Translations under genes and position numbers: made by a program
Part shown: in pieces, positions 8,464-17,631 of the stretch
Numbering within the stretch: position 1 is the first letter of the stretch
How the letters are laid out: the number at the start of each line of letters is the position of its first letter
The notes under the pieces: model-generated
Seen by the model: the letters and a program-made list of their open reading frames with translations, nothing else
Databases searched by the model: none
Told to the model about the DNA's origin: nothing
Assembly (NCBI GenBank): GCA_017554235.1
Contig: JAFZIV010000051.1
Location: forward strand, 1 to 56,440
DNA from: Selenomonadaceae bacterium
GTDB lineage: Bacteria; Bacillota; Negativicutes; Selenomonadales; Selenomonadaceae
Length of the DNA: 56,440 bases
Reading direction: 5' to 3'

Positions 8464-8907
8464 TCAATTACGCGGTTCAATTTTAATTTCTTCAGGCTGT
8501 TGTGCGGCGTGCGGATGCTTATCGCCTGCATAAACGTGAAGTTTTCTAAACAAATCTGCGCCAAGTTTATTTTTAGGCAACATTCCCTTTACTGCGTGTT
8601 CAATGACACGTTCAGGAAATTTTTTCATCCATTCGCCTGCTGTTGCAAACTTAGCACCGCCAAGATAGCCTGTGTGGTGATAATAAACTTTTTTACGAAG
8701 TTTTTTACCGGTGAAAACTGCCTTAGCCGCGTTAATAACTATCACATAATCGCCTGTGTCAACGTGCGGGGTAAATTCGGGCTTATTTTTTCCGCGCAGA
8801 ACTTTTGCGATTTCAGTTGCAAGACGCCCGACAACTTGACCTTCGGCGTCGAAGATATACCATTTCTTTTCGACGCTACCCGCCTTTGCCATATAAGTAT
8901 CTTTCAT
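8464..8907 (-). CDS. rplM: 50S ribosomal protein L13
   Basis: 147 aa from ATG 8907, with GGAGG at 8922-8918 (10 nt upstream); a longer frame to 8973 crosses this site and is rejected. [35 protein letters not shown] and the MLPKNKLG region are typical of L13. It is first gene of the operon with rpsI. A promoter lies at 8982-9010, leaving a leader of about 65 nt that may carry an L13 autoregulatory structure. Confidence 0.96.
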   Translation of the reverse strand: MKDTYMAKAGSVEKKWYIFDAEGQVVGRLATEIAKVLRGKNKPEFTPHVDTGDYVIVINAAKAVFTGKKLRKKVYYHHTGYLGGAKFATAGEWMKKFPERVIEHAVKGMLPKNKLGADLFRKLHVYAGDKHPHAAQQPEEIKIEPRN

Positions 8908-8975
8908 TGAAAAATTTCCTCCAAATATATCGTAGTTGCTCAAACGTCCGGGGCTATGGAAACTTTGAACCACTG
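8908..8975 (-). promoter_or_regulatory. rplM 5' leader, possible L13 autoregulatory leader
   Basis: The predicted transcript begins near 8975 and has about 65 nt before the L13 start, including the GC-rich segment GCGGGCAGTGG and the GGAGG site. Firmicutes often have an L13 leader RNA at this place. I cannot confirm the fold by eye, so the call rests mostly on position. Confidence 0.35.
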
Positions 8976-8981
8976 CCCGCT

Positions 8982-9010
8982 ATCATAATCAAAACACCGC
9001 GCATTGTCAA
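8982..9010 (-). promoter_or_regulatory. Promoter of rplM-rpsI
   Basis: On the minus strand TTGACA (9010-9005), a 17-nt spacer and TATGAT (8987-8982): near-consensus. The remainder of the gap, 9011-9281, holds a dispersed palindrome (9217-9251) and no gene. Confidence 0.85.
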
Positions 9011-9216
9011 GCCGAAAAATTTTCATTGCAATTTGACACGTCTTTAATTTATAATGCTTTATTATAAGTAATTGTGTTCATCGAAAAAAATTTCAACGAT
9101 ATATAAGCGGCATTTCCAGCGTCGTCGTAACTTTGACTTTACTGTAACACCGGCGAACGCGGCACTCGGTTATAATTACTGTAACATTAAACGTGGACGC
9201 ACAAATGCCGCAAATG

Positions 9217-9251
9217 TTTCTTTGCTACTTTCTTTGCGCCAAAGAAAGTAG
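9217..9251. repeat. Dispersed palindrome, copy 1 (TACTTTCTTT-GCGC type)
   Basis: CTACTTTCTTTG at 9225-9236 and its exact complement at 9240-9251 are separated by 3 nt. The same element is at 18431-18470 and 46767-46806, always between genes and always preceded by ATGTTT(T)CTTTG. Confidence 0.8.
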
Positions 9252-9281
9252 TTATAAAAAATTTCATTGGAGGAAAAAATT

Positions 9282-9698
9282 TTGCCGGTCCCTACTCAAG
9301 AGCAAGTTATAGAATTTTGCCACGAAAACTCAATCATAGATTTTTTAGGCGTCGAAATTGTACCGACTGATGACGGTTGCGCACGTCTTGAACTGGAAGT
9401 AAAGCCTCATCACTCAAACCCATATGACATATTACACGGCGGCGTTTTAACTACAATGGCTGATACAGCAATGGGCGCGGCTTGTCTTATGCGCAACAAA
9501 AAAGTTGTTACTGTTTCAATCACGCTGGAATTTCTTCACCCAGTCCCTATTAATTCTCGAATCATAACCAACGCGAGAATTTTAAACGAAGGGCGAAACA
9601 TTATTACTTGCGAATGTGAATTGATTGACGCCGATAAAAAAGTCTACGCTAAGGCGCACGCGATATTCTACGCCATTGCAAAACTCATCGACGATTGA
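9282..9698 (+). CDS. PaaI-type hotdog thioesterase
   Basis: 138 aa from TTG 9282, 8 nt after GGAGG (9269-9273); the in-frame TTG at 9267 lies inside that site. HHSNPYDILHGGVLTTMADTAMG carries the HGG...D motif of PaaI/YbgC-like hotdog thioesterases, and TVSITLEFLHPVP forms the second half of the fold. Such enzymes hydrolyse aryl- or acyl-CoA esters; the substrate cannot be told from sequence. It is a single-gene unit with a terminator right after the stop. Confidence 0.85.
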   Translation: MPVPTQEQVIEFCHENSIIDFLGVEIVPTDDGCARLELEVKPHHSNPYDILHGGVLTTMADTAMGAACLMRNKKVVTVSITLEFLHPVPINSRIITNARILNEGRNIITCECELIDADKKVYAKAHAIFYAIAKLIDD

Positions 9699-9701
9699 CT
9701 T

Positions 9702-9738
9702 AACAGCATTGTCTAATTACAGGCGATGCTGTTTTTTT
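9702..9738 (+). terminator. Terminator after the thioesterase gene
   Basis: AACAGCAT (9702-9709) pairs with ATGCTGTT (9726-9733), followed by a T run. The remaining gap to 9911 is AT-rich with no gene. Confidence 0.8.
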
Positions 9739-9911
9739 ATGAAAACTTCCTATAAGTCGAACGACGTTTTCAGGAAAATTTAATTTTCACTAAAAAAATT
9801 TAAATGAAAATTTTCGTTAAGTGAAAAAAATATTTTTAGTTTTAATGCCATTTATGCTAAACAAACTGAATTTGCTATGAAAATTTTCCTTAAAAAATTT
9901 TAAAAAAGCCC

Positions 9912-9940
9912 TTGACAAGAAAAAATTTATGTATTACAAT
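9912..9940 (+). promoter_or_regulatory. Strong promoter of the SLH porin gene
   Basis: TTGACA at 9912-9917, 17-nt spacer, TACAAT at 9935-9940. The transcript would carry a leader of about 135 nt before the start at 10083, ending in AAGGAGG at 10066-10072. A long leader is common for abundant envelope proteins. Confidence 0.88.
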
Positions 9941-10082
9941 GCGCGTGTCTTGAAGATGAAGCAACAAAGTTGGTTCAGAGGAAACGTGGACACTCAGACA
10001 AGGGACTTTGGGGCGTAGTCGAAGAGACAACAGTTTAAATATTTTTTTCATAAGTTTCATCTATTAAGGAGGATGTACAATC

Positions 10083-11594
10083 ATGAAAAAGTCTGTAGTT
10101 TCTGCTTTGACGGCTGCCGTTATTCTCGGCACAGCGTCCGCTCCTGCCTTTGCGGCACAAAATCCTTTCAGCGATGTCAACGATCACCATTGGGCTTATC
10201 AGTCCATTCTCGGTCTTGCTGAAGCAGGTATCATCACCGGTTACGATAACTCCGATGCAAGCTTGAACGGCAAATTCGTCGGTAATCGTAACATTACCCG
10301 TTATGAAATGGCTCAAATGATTGCAAAGACCCTTGCCCGTATTGAAGGCGAGACCAGCCCCTTTGCAATTCAACTGCGCGGACATCAGTGGACTTTCGTA
10401 GATAACAGCGGCGTTCGTCGTGTTGTCGACGGAACAGTTGTCCCTTTCAAACTTGGCGGCGCAACCGTTGATATGAACAAACTCAACGAGTTGGAAGCTC
10501 TCGTTTATGAACTGCAGGACGAACTTGCAACTCTCGGCGTTCGTGTTGACGATTTGAGAGATCATTCAGACAAAGTTACTTGGCATGGCAAAATCGAATA
10601 TACCTACGGTAACTTGAAATGGAAAAACAGTAACAGAGAAAAACAAACAAGCAATGGTGCTGTCTTCCGTCTCGAGCCGGTAGCTTACATTGACGATAAT
10701 TGCTGGGTAGCAACCGGTAACGATTTAGCTCCCGGCGATGACGGTTATCGTCATGGTCACTGGTCAGCACGTGCTCGTTTTGATGCCAATTTAAATATGG
10801 ACGAGGATATAACTACTGATGCTAAATTAAAGCGTGTTTGGGCGCAAGGCGATTGGAATAAATTCAGCGTTAAATTAGGTAGATTTGGTTTCTGCCCGCC
10901 TGAAGAAGGTGTAGCTATTGATACGGTTGTTTCTGGCGGCGAACTTACTTTTGGTAGCAAATGGAAAGCAGTACTTACTGCTGGTCGTATAGGTGCCAGA
11001 TCTGACGAAGCTCATTATTCTTTGTACGGTAATACGTATAGCGAGAGAGGTGAGGATGTCTTTGTAGAAACCAAAGATAATCATACAAATGTAGTTGGTG
11101 TACATGTTCAGTACGATGATCCCGGCGATCGTGGTTTCTTCGGCGGCGCAGGTTACTTCCACGCTAAAGATGATGATTTTCGGAATCGTTTCTACAGTGA
11201 TGACGGAGATACCAACAAAGCCAGCATTTGGACAGCTAATTTAGGTTATCGTTTCAATGATATGGCATTCATCAAATTTTCTGGCGCAAGAAACGGCAAA
11301 GCTGACACTGAAAAGACTGCTTGGGATGTTTTAGCACGTTACGGTAATTATGCTGATGCTTCCGAAAAAGGTCAGTGGGCAGTATGGCTTGGTTACAGCA
11401 AATTCGGTACAAATGCGGCAATCGCGAGCAATCAGACTGATGATATTCAGACCGGATCAAAAGGCTGGCACGTCGGTGCAGCTTGGGCTCCCTTCAAGAA
11501 TGTTGGCGTACTTGCAAGATATGCTGATGGCAAATACATCACTGGCGGTGCTAAGTACAAGAAAATCTTTGCTCGTGCAGAGTTCTTCTTCTAA
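10083..11594 (+). CDS. SLH-domain outer-membrane porin (OmpM family)
   Basis: 503 aa. Residues 1-25 are a signal peptide ending APAFA-A. One SLH domain follows (NPFSDVNDHHWAYQ ... NITRYEMAQMIAKTLAR, about residues 27-90), then a short coiled coil (MNKLNELEALVYELQDEL). The rest, about 170-503, is alternating beta-strand sequence ending in FARAEFFF with a terminal aromatic, as for an outer-membrane barrel. In Negativicutes, OmpM proteins anchor the outer membrane to the cell wall through the SLH domain, which binds modified peptidoglycan, while the barrel acts as a porin. Single gene with strong promoter and terminator, so probably highly expressed. This gene is the best lineage marker in the window. 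Confidence 0.93.
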   Translation: MKKSVVSALTAAVILGTASAPAFAAQNPFSDVNDHHWAYQSILGLAEAGIITGYDNSDASLNGKFVGNRNITRYEMAQMIAKTLARIEGETSPFAIQLRGHQWTFVDNSGVRRVVDGTVVPFKLGGATVDMNKLNELEALVYELQDELATLGVRVDDLRDHSDKVTWHGKIEYTYGNLKWKNSNREKQTSNGAVFRLEPVAYIDDNCWVATGNDLAPGDDGYRHGHWSARARFDANLNMDEDITTDAKLKRVWAQGDWNKFSVKLGRFGFCPPEEGVAIDTVVSGGELTFGSKWKAVLTAGRIGARSDEAHYSLYGNTYSERGEDVFVETKDNHTNVVGVHVQYDDPGDRGFFGGAGYFHAKDDDFRNRFYSDDGDTNKASIWTANLGYRFNDMAFIKFSGARNGKADTEKTAWDVLARYGNYADASEKGQWAVWLGYSKFGTNAAIASNQTDDIQTGSKGWHVGAAWAPFKNVGVLARYADGKYITGGAKYKKIFARAEFFF

Positions 11595-11662
11595 GCCGAT
11601 AAACGGTAAAATAATTTAAAAAGAGTATAAATTAACTGAATAGATTCGTAAACTAACTTCAG

Positions 11663-11693
11663 AGAGTCTTCGAGAAATCGAGGGCTCTTTTTT
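11663..11693 (+). terminator. Terminator of the SLH porin gene
   Basis: AGAGTCTTCGA (11663-11673) pairs with TCGAGGGCTCT (11678-11688) around a GAAA loop, with a T run after it: an 11-bp stem with stable tetraloop. Confidence 0.9.
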
Positions 11694-11703
11694 AATTAAG
11701 AAT

Positions 11704-11732
11704 TTGAAAAACATTTTAGGCAATGATATAAT
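11704..11732 (+). promoter_or_regulatory. Promoter of the UPF0210 gene and probably the genes after it
   Basis: TTGAAA at 11704-11709, 17-nt spacer, TATAAT at 11727-11732. Confidence 0.75.
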
Positions 11733-11765
11733 TCCGCGCAGAAAATTTTTTTGGAGATGAAATTT

Positions 11766-13127
11766 TTGATAACGATTGAAGATATTTTAGAGACCAACCG
11801 AATGATAACGGAAAATAAATTGGACGTGCGTACAATTACGATGGGAATTTCTCTGCGTGATTGCGCTCATCCTAACCTGCGCGAATTTTGCAGAAATGTT
11901 TATGATAAAATTACGAAGTCAGCTGAATTTCTCGTGCAGACGGGCGAAGATATTGCGACGGAATACGGCGTGCCAATTATCAACAAAAGAATTTCCGTAA
12001 CGCCTATTGCCATTGCCGCCGAGTCTTGCAAGTGTGAAAGTTATGTTCCCGTTGCCGAAACTCTTGATAAAGCCGCTAAAGAAGTCGGAGTAAATTTTAT
12101 AGGCGGTTTTAGTGCGCTTGTTGAAAAAGGTTACACGCAGGGTGACAGAATTTTAATTGAGTCTATTCCTCAAGCGTTGGCAAGTACAGATTTAGTTTGC
12201 GGCTCGATAAATCTTGCGTCGACGAAGGCAGGCATTAATATGGATTGCGTCCGAGAAATGGGCGAAGTCATTAAACGTACTGCCGAATTGACGCGCGATA
12301 AACAGGCTATAGGTTGTGCAAAGCTGGTAGTTTTTGCCAATGCGCCGGGCGATAATCCTTTTATGGCTGGAGCATTTCACGGCGTAAGCGAAGCTGATAA
12401 AATTATCAACGTCGGCGTTTCAGGACCGGGCGTCGTCAAACACGCGTTGGAAGATTTAAAGGGTGCTGACTTTACGGAAATTGCAGAGACGATTAAAAAG
12501 ACTGCGTTCAAAATTACGCGCGTTGGTCAACTTGTCGCTAAAGAGGCGTCGAAAAGATTGGGCGTTCCATTTGGAATTATCGACTTGTCATTAGCTCCGA
12601 CTCCTGCGGTAGGTGATTCTGTTGCAAGAATTTTGGAGGAAATGGGACTTGAAAGTTGCGGCGCACCCGGTACGACTGCCGCGCTTGCTTTACTTAACGA
12701 CGCGGTTAAAAAAGGCGGACTTATGGCGAGTTCACATGTTGGCGGACTTAGCGGCGCGTTTATTCCTGTCAGTGAAGATGAAGGAATGATTGCCGCCGTT
12801 GAAAGTGGTAGCTTGTCGATTGAAAAGTTAGAAGCTATGACTTGTGTTTGTAGCGTCGGGCTTGATATGATTGCGGTTGCAGGTGACGTAAGCGCGGCGA
12901 CGATTAGCGGAATTATCGCTGATGAGGCTGCTATCGGCGTTGTAAACAATAAAACTACGGCGGTTAGGATTATTCCCGTACCTAATGCAAAAGTCGGCGA
13001 TACGGTCGAATATGGCGGTCTGCTGGGGCATTGTCCTATTGTTCCCGTAAAAAATAATTGGAGTTCGGAAGCGTTCATCGCACGCGGCGGCAGGATTCCC
13101 GCACCTGTTATTTCAATGCGCAATTAG
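11766..13127 (+). CDS. UPF0210 / DUF711 (PFL-like) family protein
   Basis: 453 aa from TTG 11766, 9 nt after GGAG (11753-11756); TTG 11751 and ATG 11757 overlap that site. The start [20 protein letters not shown] and [14 protein letters not shown] match this widespread bacterial/archaeal family. Later blocks are [19 protein letters not shown] and [26 protein letters not shown]. The fold resembles glycyl-radical enzymes such as pyruvate formate-lyase, but the function is unknown. Many bacteria encode it next to an ACT-domain protein; none is seen here. GNAT and nth genes follow closely and may be co-transcribed. Confidence 0.9.
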   Translation: MITIEDILETNRMITENKLDVRTITMGISLRDCAHPNLREFCRNVYDKITKSAEFLVQTGEDIATEYGVPIINKRISVTPIAIAAESCKCESYVPVAETLDKAAKEVGVNFIGGFSALVEKGYTQGDRILIESIPQALASTDLVCGSINLASTKAGINMDCVREMGEVIKRTAELTRDKQAIGCAKLVVFANAPGDNPFMAGAFHGVSEADKIINVGVSGPGVVKHALEDLKGADFTEIAETIKKTAFKITRVGQLVAKEASKRLGVPFGIIDLSLAPTPAVGDSVARILEEMGLESCGAPGTTAALALLNDAVKKGGLMASSHVGGLSGAFIPVSEDEGMIAAVESGSLSIEKLEAMTCVCSVGLDMIAVAGDVSAATISGIIADEAAIGVVNNKTTAVRIIPVPNAKVGDTVEYGGLLGHCPIVPVKNNWSSEAFIARGGRIPAPVISMRN

Positions 13128-13146
13128 GAAGGGAGAAAATTTTTAA

Positions 13147-13587
13147 ATGGAATTTACAATCAGAAAAATGATTGCCGCTGATAAAAATATCGTGATTGAT
13201 ATGATGAGAGGTTTTTACAAGGCATTTACTATAACTAGCGGCTCGGAGGAAATTTTTGTTGCAGATGTTGACGCTTGCCTGAAAAATTCACCTTACCTTG
13301 ACGGTTATGTTTTTGTTGTCGACGAAAAAATTATTGGCTACGGTATGATCGCTAAAAGTTTTGCTACGGAATTTGGCGGAGAATGTATTTGGATTGAAGA
13401 TATTTTTATTGATGAAAGTTTTCGCGGTCAAGGCATTGGCTCAAAATTTATTCAGTACGTCAAGGAAAATTATCCGCAGAAAATTTTACGGCTTGAAACC
13501 GAACACGATAACGTTAATGCTGCGATGACGTACAGGAAAAGAGGCTTTAAAGAATTGCCTTATCTGGAAATGGTTTACATTAAATAA
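13147..13587 (+). CDS. GNAT-family N-acetyltransferase
   Basis: 146 aa. The acetyl-CoA-binding motif A is IEDIFIDESFRGQGIGSKFIQ (about residues 83-102), with NVNAAMTYRKRGF near the C-terminus. The substrate is unknown. It starts 19 nt after the UPF0210 stop behind GGAAGGGAG, and nth follows after 3 nt, so the three are likely one transcript. Confidence 0.85.
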   Translation: MEFTIRKMIAADKNIVIDMMRGFYKAFTITSGSEEIFVADVDACLKNSPYLDGYVFVVDEKIIGYGMIAKSFATEFGGECIWIEDIFIDESFRGQGIGSKFIQYVKENYPQKILRLETEHDNVNAAMTYRKRGFKELPYLEMVYIK

Positions 13588-13590
13588 ATT

Positions 13591-14223
13591 ATGATTGAAG
13601 AATTTAAACTTGAAGAGTTGCGAATTTTGGAAGAAACCTACAAAGGCGCGATTCCCGAATTAAAATTTAATTCGCCGTTTGAATTACTCGTGGCAGTGAT
13701 TTTGTCCGCGCAGTGTACCGATAAGCGCGTTAATGAAGTCACAAAAATTTTATTTCCGATTGCAAACACGCCTGAAAAAATTTTACAACTTGAAATTAAA
13801 AAATTGGAAGAAATTATAAAACCCTGCGGCTACTTTCACTCAAAGGCTAAGTACATCGCAGGGACGAGTAAAATTTTGATTGACGAATACAGCGGAGAAG
13901 TTCCGGCAGATTTTGATGAACTGATAAAGTTGCCGGGCGTCGGAAGAAAGACGGCTAATGTTGTGACAAGCGTTGCGTTTAAAAATCCCGCCATTGCCGT
14001 TGACACGCACGTTTTCAGATTGGCTAACAGATTAAAGCTTGCTGAAGGTCAAACGCCGATTGAAGTTGAACTTGGCTTACAGGAAATTATTCCGCGTGAA
14101 AAATGGTCGGACGCTCATCATTGGCTGATTTGGCATGGGCGCGAAATTTGCAAGGCGCGTAAACCGAATTGTGGCGATTGTCCCTTAAGTTCAGTTTGTC
14201 CAAGTTCACTCACTAAGCTCTAA
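13591..14223 (+). CDS. nth: Endonuclease III (DNA glycosylase/AP lyase)
   Basis: 210 aa, usual size. The helix-hairpin-helix motif is LPGVGRKTANVV, with the catalytic Lys in GRKTA and the catalytic Asp in VDTHVFR. The 4Fe-4S loop at the C-terminus has the spacing C-x6-C-x2-C-x5-C. The enzyme removes oxidised pyrimidines and nicks the abasic site. Its last 4 nt overlap the end of the convergent zinc-ribbon gene. Confidence 0.96.
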   Translation: MIEEFKLEELRILEETYKGAIPELKFNSPFELLVAVILSAQCTDKRVNEVTKILFPIANTPEKILQLEIKKLEEIIKPCGYFHSKAKYIAGTSKILIDEYSGEVPADFDELIKLPGVGRKTANVVTSVAFKNPAIAVDTHVFRLANRLKLAEGQTPIEVELGLQEIIPREKWSDAHHWLIWHGREICKARKPNCGDCPLSSVCPSSLTKL

Positions 14224-14450
14224 GCCCTATTACGCGCATTCTCTTTTTCCGTGACAACTACGTAAATTGCGTCCTCATCTTCGTCATATTCCGCACCACA
14301 ACGCGGACAACATTCATAAGGCGTACCGTCAGGAAATTTGCGCTTGCCAATACAGACTTTGCAAAATTCCGTACCGCAACGCTTACAGTGAAGAATTTCG
14401 CCAAAATTTGTCCTGCCGCAACGCGGACAAGCTTCATAATATTGCGCCAT
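14220..14450 (-). CDS. Small zinc-ribbon protein
   Basis: 76 aa with four CxxC pairs: CPRCG, CKRCG, CKVC and CPRCG, enough for two zinc ribbons, then an acidic stretch (DEDEDA). AGGAGG precedes ATG 14450. No further similarity is recognised; such proteins are often nucleic-acid or protein-interaction modules. It is convergent with nth and divergent from the next gene. Confidence 0.7.
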   Translation of the reverse strand: MAQYYEACPRCGRTNFGEILHCKRCGTEFCKVCIGKRKFPDGTPYECCPRCGAEYDEDEDAIYVVVTEKENARNRA

Positions 14451-14514
14451 AAAAAATCCTCCTAAAAAATTTTTGAAAGTATAGCATAAAACTTTTTTGA
14501 AAGGAAGTTTAAAT

Positions 14515-14973
14515 TTGTTTGAGTACAGGTCGGCAAAATTCGCTGACGTTGAAGAAATTTATAATTTGATTGCCGGTTACGCCGCGCAGGGTTTAATGTT
14601 GCCCAAGCCGTATAATATTTTGTACGAGGCTTTAAGGGAATTTGTCGTAGCCGTCGAAGTTGACACGGGAAAAATCGTCGGAACAGGCGCATTGCATTTG
14701 ACGTGGAATGAACTTGCGGAAGTGCGTTCGATGGCGGTTCATCCCGATTACAAGCGGCAAGGTATAGGCGCGGAGATTGTGAAAAAACTTTTGGAGCAGG
14801 GACGCGAAGTCGGCGTCAAAAATTTTTTTACGTTGACTTACAGTCCGGAGTTTTTTGAATCGCTCGGCTTTAAAACCACTACGCGCGAATCTTTACCGCA
14901 TAAGATTTGGAAAGAATGTATTGACTGCCCCAAATTTGCTAACTGTGATGAAATTGCCATGACGCTGGATTAA
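14515..14973 (+). CDS. ArgA-like N-acetyltransferase (N-acetylglutamate synthase GNAT type)
   Basis: 152 aa from TTG 14515, 7 nt after AAGGAAG. The GNAT core has AEVRSMAVHPDYKRQGIGAE, the acetyl-CoA site. The end KIWKECIDCPKFANCDEIAM is characteristic of stand-alone GNAT proteins annotated as N-acetylglutamate synthases of arginine biosynthesis. No arg gene is nearby, so the substrate is inferred from that tail only. It overlaps the next, convergent, gene by 4 nt. Confidence 0.75.
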   Translation: MFEYRSAKFADVEEIYNLIAGYAAQGLMLPKPYNILYEALREFVVAVEVDTGKIVGTGALHLTWNELAEVRSMAVHPDYKRQGIGAEIVKKLLEQGREVGVKNFFTLTYSPEFFESLGFKTTTRESLPHKIWKECIDCPKFANCDEIAMTLD

Positions 14974-15437
14974 ACTAAAATTTTTTTCATATAAATTACG
15001 TCTGACATAGGATTTTCATAATAAGGCGCAGTCTCGACGAATCCAAATTTTTTGTAAAGATGAATGGCACTTTTAAGCGGCGTTATCGTGTCAAGGAGCA
15101 TTTCTTTGTAGCCGTCACTTTTAGCGGAGATTAAAAGTTCTTCAATCAATCTGCTGCCCGCGTGAAATTTTCTGTAACCTTCAAGCACAAAAAGCCTTTT
15201 CATTTCGCAACGATCTTCGTCAAGTTTATTATAAGCGACACAACCGATAATTTTTCCGTCAACCTGCGCGCAAAGCAAGCGTCCATTTGGCGGACAATAT
15301 TTTTTTGCAACGTCGGCAAGTTCCTCATCAAGATGTTGAAAAGTCAAGTCACGTCCCAAAAATTTTGCATATTCAATTATTAAATTTTTCACTTCGTCAA
15401 CGTGGTTTGTGCCGTCGATAATTTTAATTTCTTCCAA
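14970..15437 (-). CDS. GNAT-family N-acetyltransferase
   Basis: 155 aa from TTG 15437 behind GAGGAAAG. The motif CEMKRLFVLEGYRKFHAGSRLIEELL holds the acetyl-CoA loop, though the usual RGxGxG is here RKFHAGS. LYKKFGFVETAPYYENP is typical of the family's C-terminal strand. The substrate is unknown. Confidence 0.8.
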   Translation of the reverse strand: MEEIKIIDGTNHVDEVKNLIIEYAKFLGRDLTFQHLDEELADVAKKYCPPNGRLLCAQVDGKIIGCVAYNKLDEDRCEMKRLFVLEGYRKFHAGSRLIEELLISAKSDGYKEMLLDTITPLKSAIHLYKKFGFVETAPYYENPMSDVIYMKKILV

Positions 15438-15548
15438 TTTTAACTTTCCTCTAAAAATATTTTTTGTGATTATAATTTAAGCGTAGCGGTTTTTCAATTA
15501 AAAATTTCTAAAATTGAACTGCCGCGCATTTTTGTTTGAGAAAATTTG

Positions 15549-15577
15549 TTGACGTTAAATTTGGCATAGGCTAAAAT
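15549..15577 (+). promoter_or_regulatory. Promoter of dapB
   Basis: TTGACG at 15549-15554, 17-nt spacer, TAAAAT at 15572-15577; the gene's GGAGG site is at 15628-15632. Confidence 0.7.
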
Positions 15578-15639
15578 TATACATTATGTTAAAATTAATA
15601 GAAAAAATTTTTTAAATAATTTTCTACGGAGGCGATTAA

Positions 15640-16407
15640 GTGATAAAAGTTTTGGTAAACGGTGCGCTTGGCAGGATGGGGCGTACCGTTGTGGAAGCTG
15701 TTAAAAATGATTCGGAGCTGGAACTTGTCGGCGCGGTCGATATTTTTGACGGAGAAGTTTTAGGCGTAAAAGTTGAAACAAATCTTGAAAAGGCTATAGA
15801 AATTTGCAAGCCTGATGTTATGGTTGATTTCACGCGCCCTGACTCTGTCTTCAAAAATGTTATGACTGCGCTTGAAAAAAAAGTTTCGCCCGTAGTCGGC
15901 ACAACGGGATTGAGTGACGACGCTAAAGAAAAAATTCGTGAGGCAACTGAAAAATTTCAAACTCCTGCGTTTATCGCGCCAAATTTTGCTATAGGTGCGG
16001 TGTTAATGATGTTGCTTTCAAAGCAGGCGGCAAAATATATGCCGGAAGTTGAAATTATTGAACTGCATCACGATAAAAAACTTGACGCGCCGAGCGGTAC
16101 TGCTGAACTTACTGCGAAAATGATTGCTGAAGTGCGTGCGGCTCATCGTCAAGGCAACCCTAATGAAAAAGAAAATCTTGAACACGTTCGCGGCGCAGAT
16201 TATGAAGGAATGCGAATCCACAGCGTAAGATTGCCCGGTTACGTCGCTCATCAAGAAGTTATTTTCGGCGGACTCGGACAAACTTTGACGATTCGTCATG
16301 ATTCAACGGGGCGCGATTCGTTTATGCCGGGCGTTGTTCTTGCGTGTAAAAAAGTTCGTTCACTTAGCGGTTTGACGATTGGATTGGATAAATTATTAGA
16401 TTTTTAG
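15640..16407 (+). CDS. dapB: 4-hydroxy-tetrahydrodipicolinate reductase
   Basis: 255 aa from GTG 15640 behind GGAGG. The nucleotide-binding loop is NGALGRMGRTV at the N-terminus; the active-site block is ELHHDKKLDAPSGTA. It reduces dihydrodipicolinate in the lysine/meso-diaminopimelate pathway. asd, the preceding step in that pathway, lies downstream after a short repeat-containing gap, and a DAP dehydrogenase gene (ddh) occurs at 45685-46659, so this organism builds DAP by the dehydrogenase variant. Confidence 0.96.
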   Translation: MIKVLVNGALGRMGRTVVEAVKNDSELELVGAVDIFDGEVLGVKVETNLEKAIEICKPDVMVDFTRPDSVFKNVMTALEKKVSPVVGTTGLSDDAKEKIREATEKFQTPAFIAPNFAIGAVLMMLLSKQAAKYMPEVEIIELHHDKKLDAPSGTAELTAKMIAEVRAAHRQGNPNEKENLEHVRGADYEGMRIHSVRLPGYVAHQEVIFGGLGQTLTIRHDSTGRDSFMPGVVLACKKVRSLSGLTIGLDKLLDF

Positions 16408-16490
16408 TTAATAGTGAATAGTAAATAGTGAATAGTGAATAGTTAATGTTATTAATCCCTATTCCCTAATCCCTATTCCCTAAAAAAGGA
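16408..16490. repeat. Dispersed short tandem repeats between dapB and asd
   Basis: About four units of a TAGTGAATAGTAAA-like heptad-rich repeat (16408-16447) are followed by CCCTATTCCCTAATCCC-like units (16456-16483). Relatives occur at 17586-17621, 37113-37186 and 45539-45567. The run ends directly at the ribosome binding site of asd. Confidence 0.75.
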
Positions 16491-16496
16491 GTAGTT

Positions 16497-17519
16497 ATGA
16501 AAAAAGTTAATGTTGCTATTGTCGGCGTAACCGGCGCAGTCGGACAAGAATTTTTAAATTTGATTGAGGAAAGAAATTTTCCCTACAACAATTTGAAAAT
16601 GCTTGCATCTGCGCGGTCTGCCGGTAAAAAAATTAATTTTATGGGTAAAGAATACACCGTCGAAGAAACTACGGAAAATTCTTTTGAAGGCGTTGACATT
16701 GCGCTTTTTGCCGGCGGCAAGGCAAGTAAAATTTTTGGACCTGCGGCAGTTAAAGCAGGCGCAGTTGTCATTGATAATTCCAGTACTTACAGAATGGATC
16801 CTGAAGTTCCGCTTGTCGTGCCTGAAGTAAATCCTCAAGCGATTGCTAAACACAAAGGAATTATCGCAAATCCGAATTGCTCAACAATTATAATGGTTAT
16901 GGCTCTTAAGCCGCTTTATGACATTTCAAAAATTAAGCGCGTCGTTGTGTCGACGTATCAAGCTGTCAGTGGCGCAGGTCGTGAAGGTATGGAAGAGCTT
17001 AAAAATCAGCTTGAAGATTTAGCCAACGGTAAAACTCCGCAAGCTAAAGTTTTGCCCGTCGCGTCGCTTAATAAACATTATCAGATTGCGTCTAATCTTC
17101 TGCCGCAGATTGATATTTTCATGGACAACGATTACACTAAAGAAGAAATGAAAATGATTGACGAGACGCGTAAAATTATGGAAGATGCCGATATGAAGAT
17201 TACGGCTACAACGGTGCGCGTTCCCGTTTATCGCAGTCATGCCGAATCAGTCAACGTGGAATTTTACGAAGAAGTTTCCGCCGAATCTGCGCGGGCGGCG
17301 TTGGAAAAATTCAGCGGCGTAATTGTTCGTGATAATCCAGATGAAATGATTTATCCGCAACCGCTTGAAACGTCAGGCAAAGATGACGTTGAAGTTGGAC
17401 GAATCAGAAAAGATTTTTCAGTTGAACACGGTTTAAACTTCTGGGTCTGCGGTGACCAAATTCGTAAAGGCGCGGCTCTCAATGCTCTGCAGATTGCCGA
17501 ATATTTGATTAATCATTAA
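16497..17519 (+). CDS. asd: Aspartate-semialdehyde dehydrogenase
   Basis: 340 aa. The NADP loop is VGVTGAVGQEFL; the catalytic Cys lies in NPNCSTIIMV, and VVSTYQAVSGAG and the VPVYRSHAE region (substrate His) are present. It converts aspartyl phosphate to the semialdehyde for lysine, threonine and methionine synthesis. It is paired with dapB. AAGGAG precedes the ATG. Confidence 0.96.
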   Translation: MKKVNVAIVGVTGAVGQEFLNLIEERNFPYNNLKMLASARSAGKKINFMGKEYTVEETTENSFEGVDIALFAGGKASKIFGPAAVKAGAVVIDNSSTYRMDPEVPLVVPEVNPQAIAKHKGIIANPNCSTIIMVMALKPLYDISKIKRVVVSTYQAVSGAGREGMEELKNQLEDLANGKTPQAKVLPVASLNKHYQIASNLLPQIDIFMDNDYTKEEMKMIDETRKIMEDADMKITATTVRVPVYRSHAESVNVEFYEEVSAESARAALEKFSGVIVRDNPDEMIYPQPLETSGKDDVEVGRIRKDFSVEHGLNFWVCGDQIRKGAALNALQIAEYLINH

Positions 17520-17585
17520 AATTTTTTAACGTAATTATGCGTTATTATTTAAAAAGGATGTCGGGTATTGGCTTAAGGAATTTTT

Positions 17586-17621
17586 CTTCCCTAATCCCTT
17601 TTCCCTATTCCCTAAAAAAGG
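17586..17621. repeat. CCCTATTCCCTA-type repeat before ireB
   Basis: Three to four TTCCCTAATCCC-like units end in CCCTAAAAAAGG, the same ending as before asd, so the repeat's 3' end supplies part of the ribosome binding site of the next gene. Confidence 0.65.
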
Positions 17622-17631
17622 TGGTGATTAC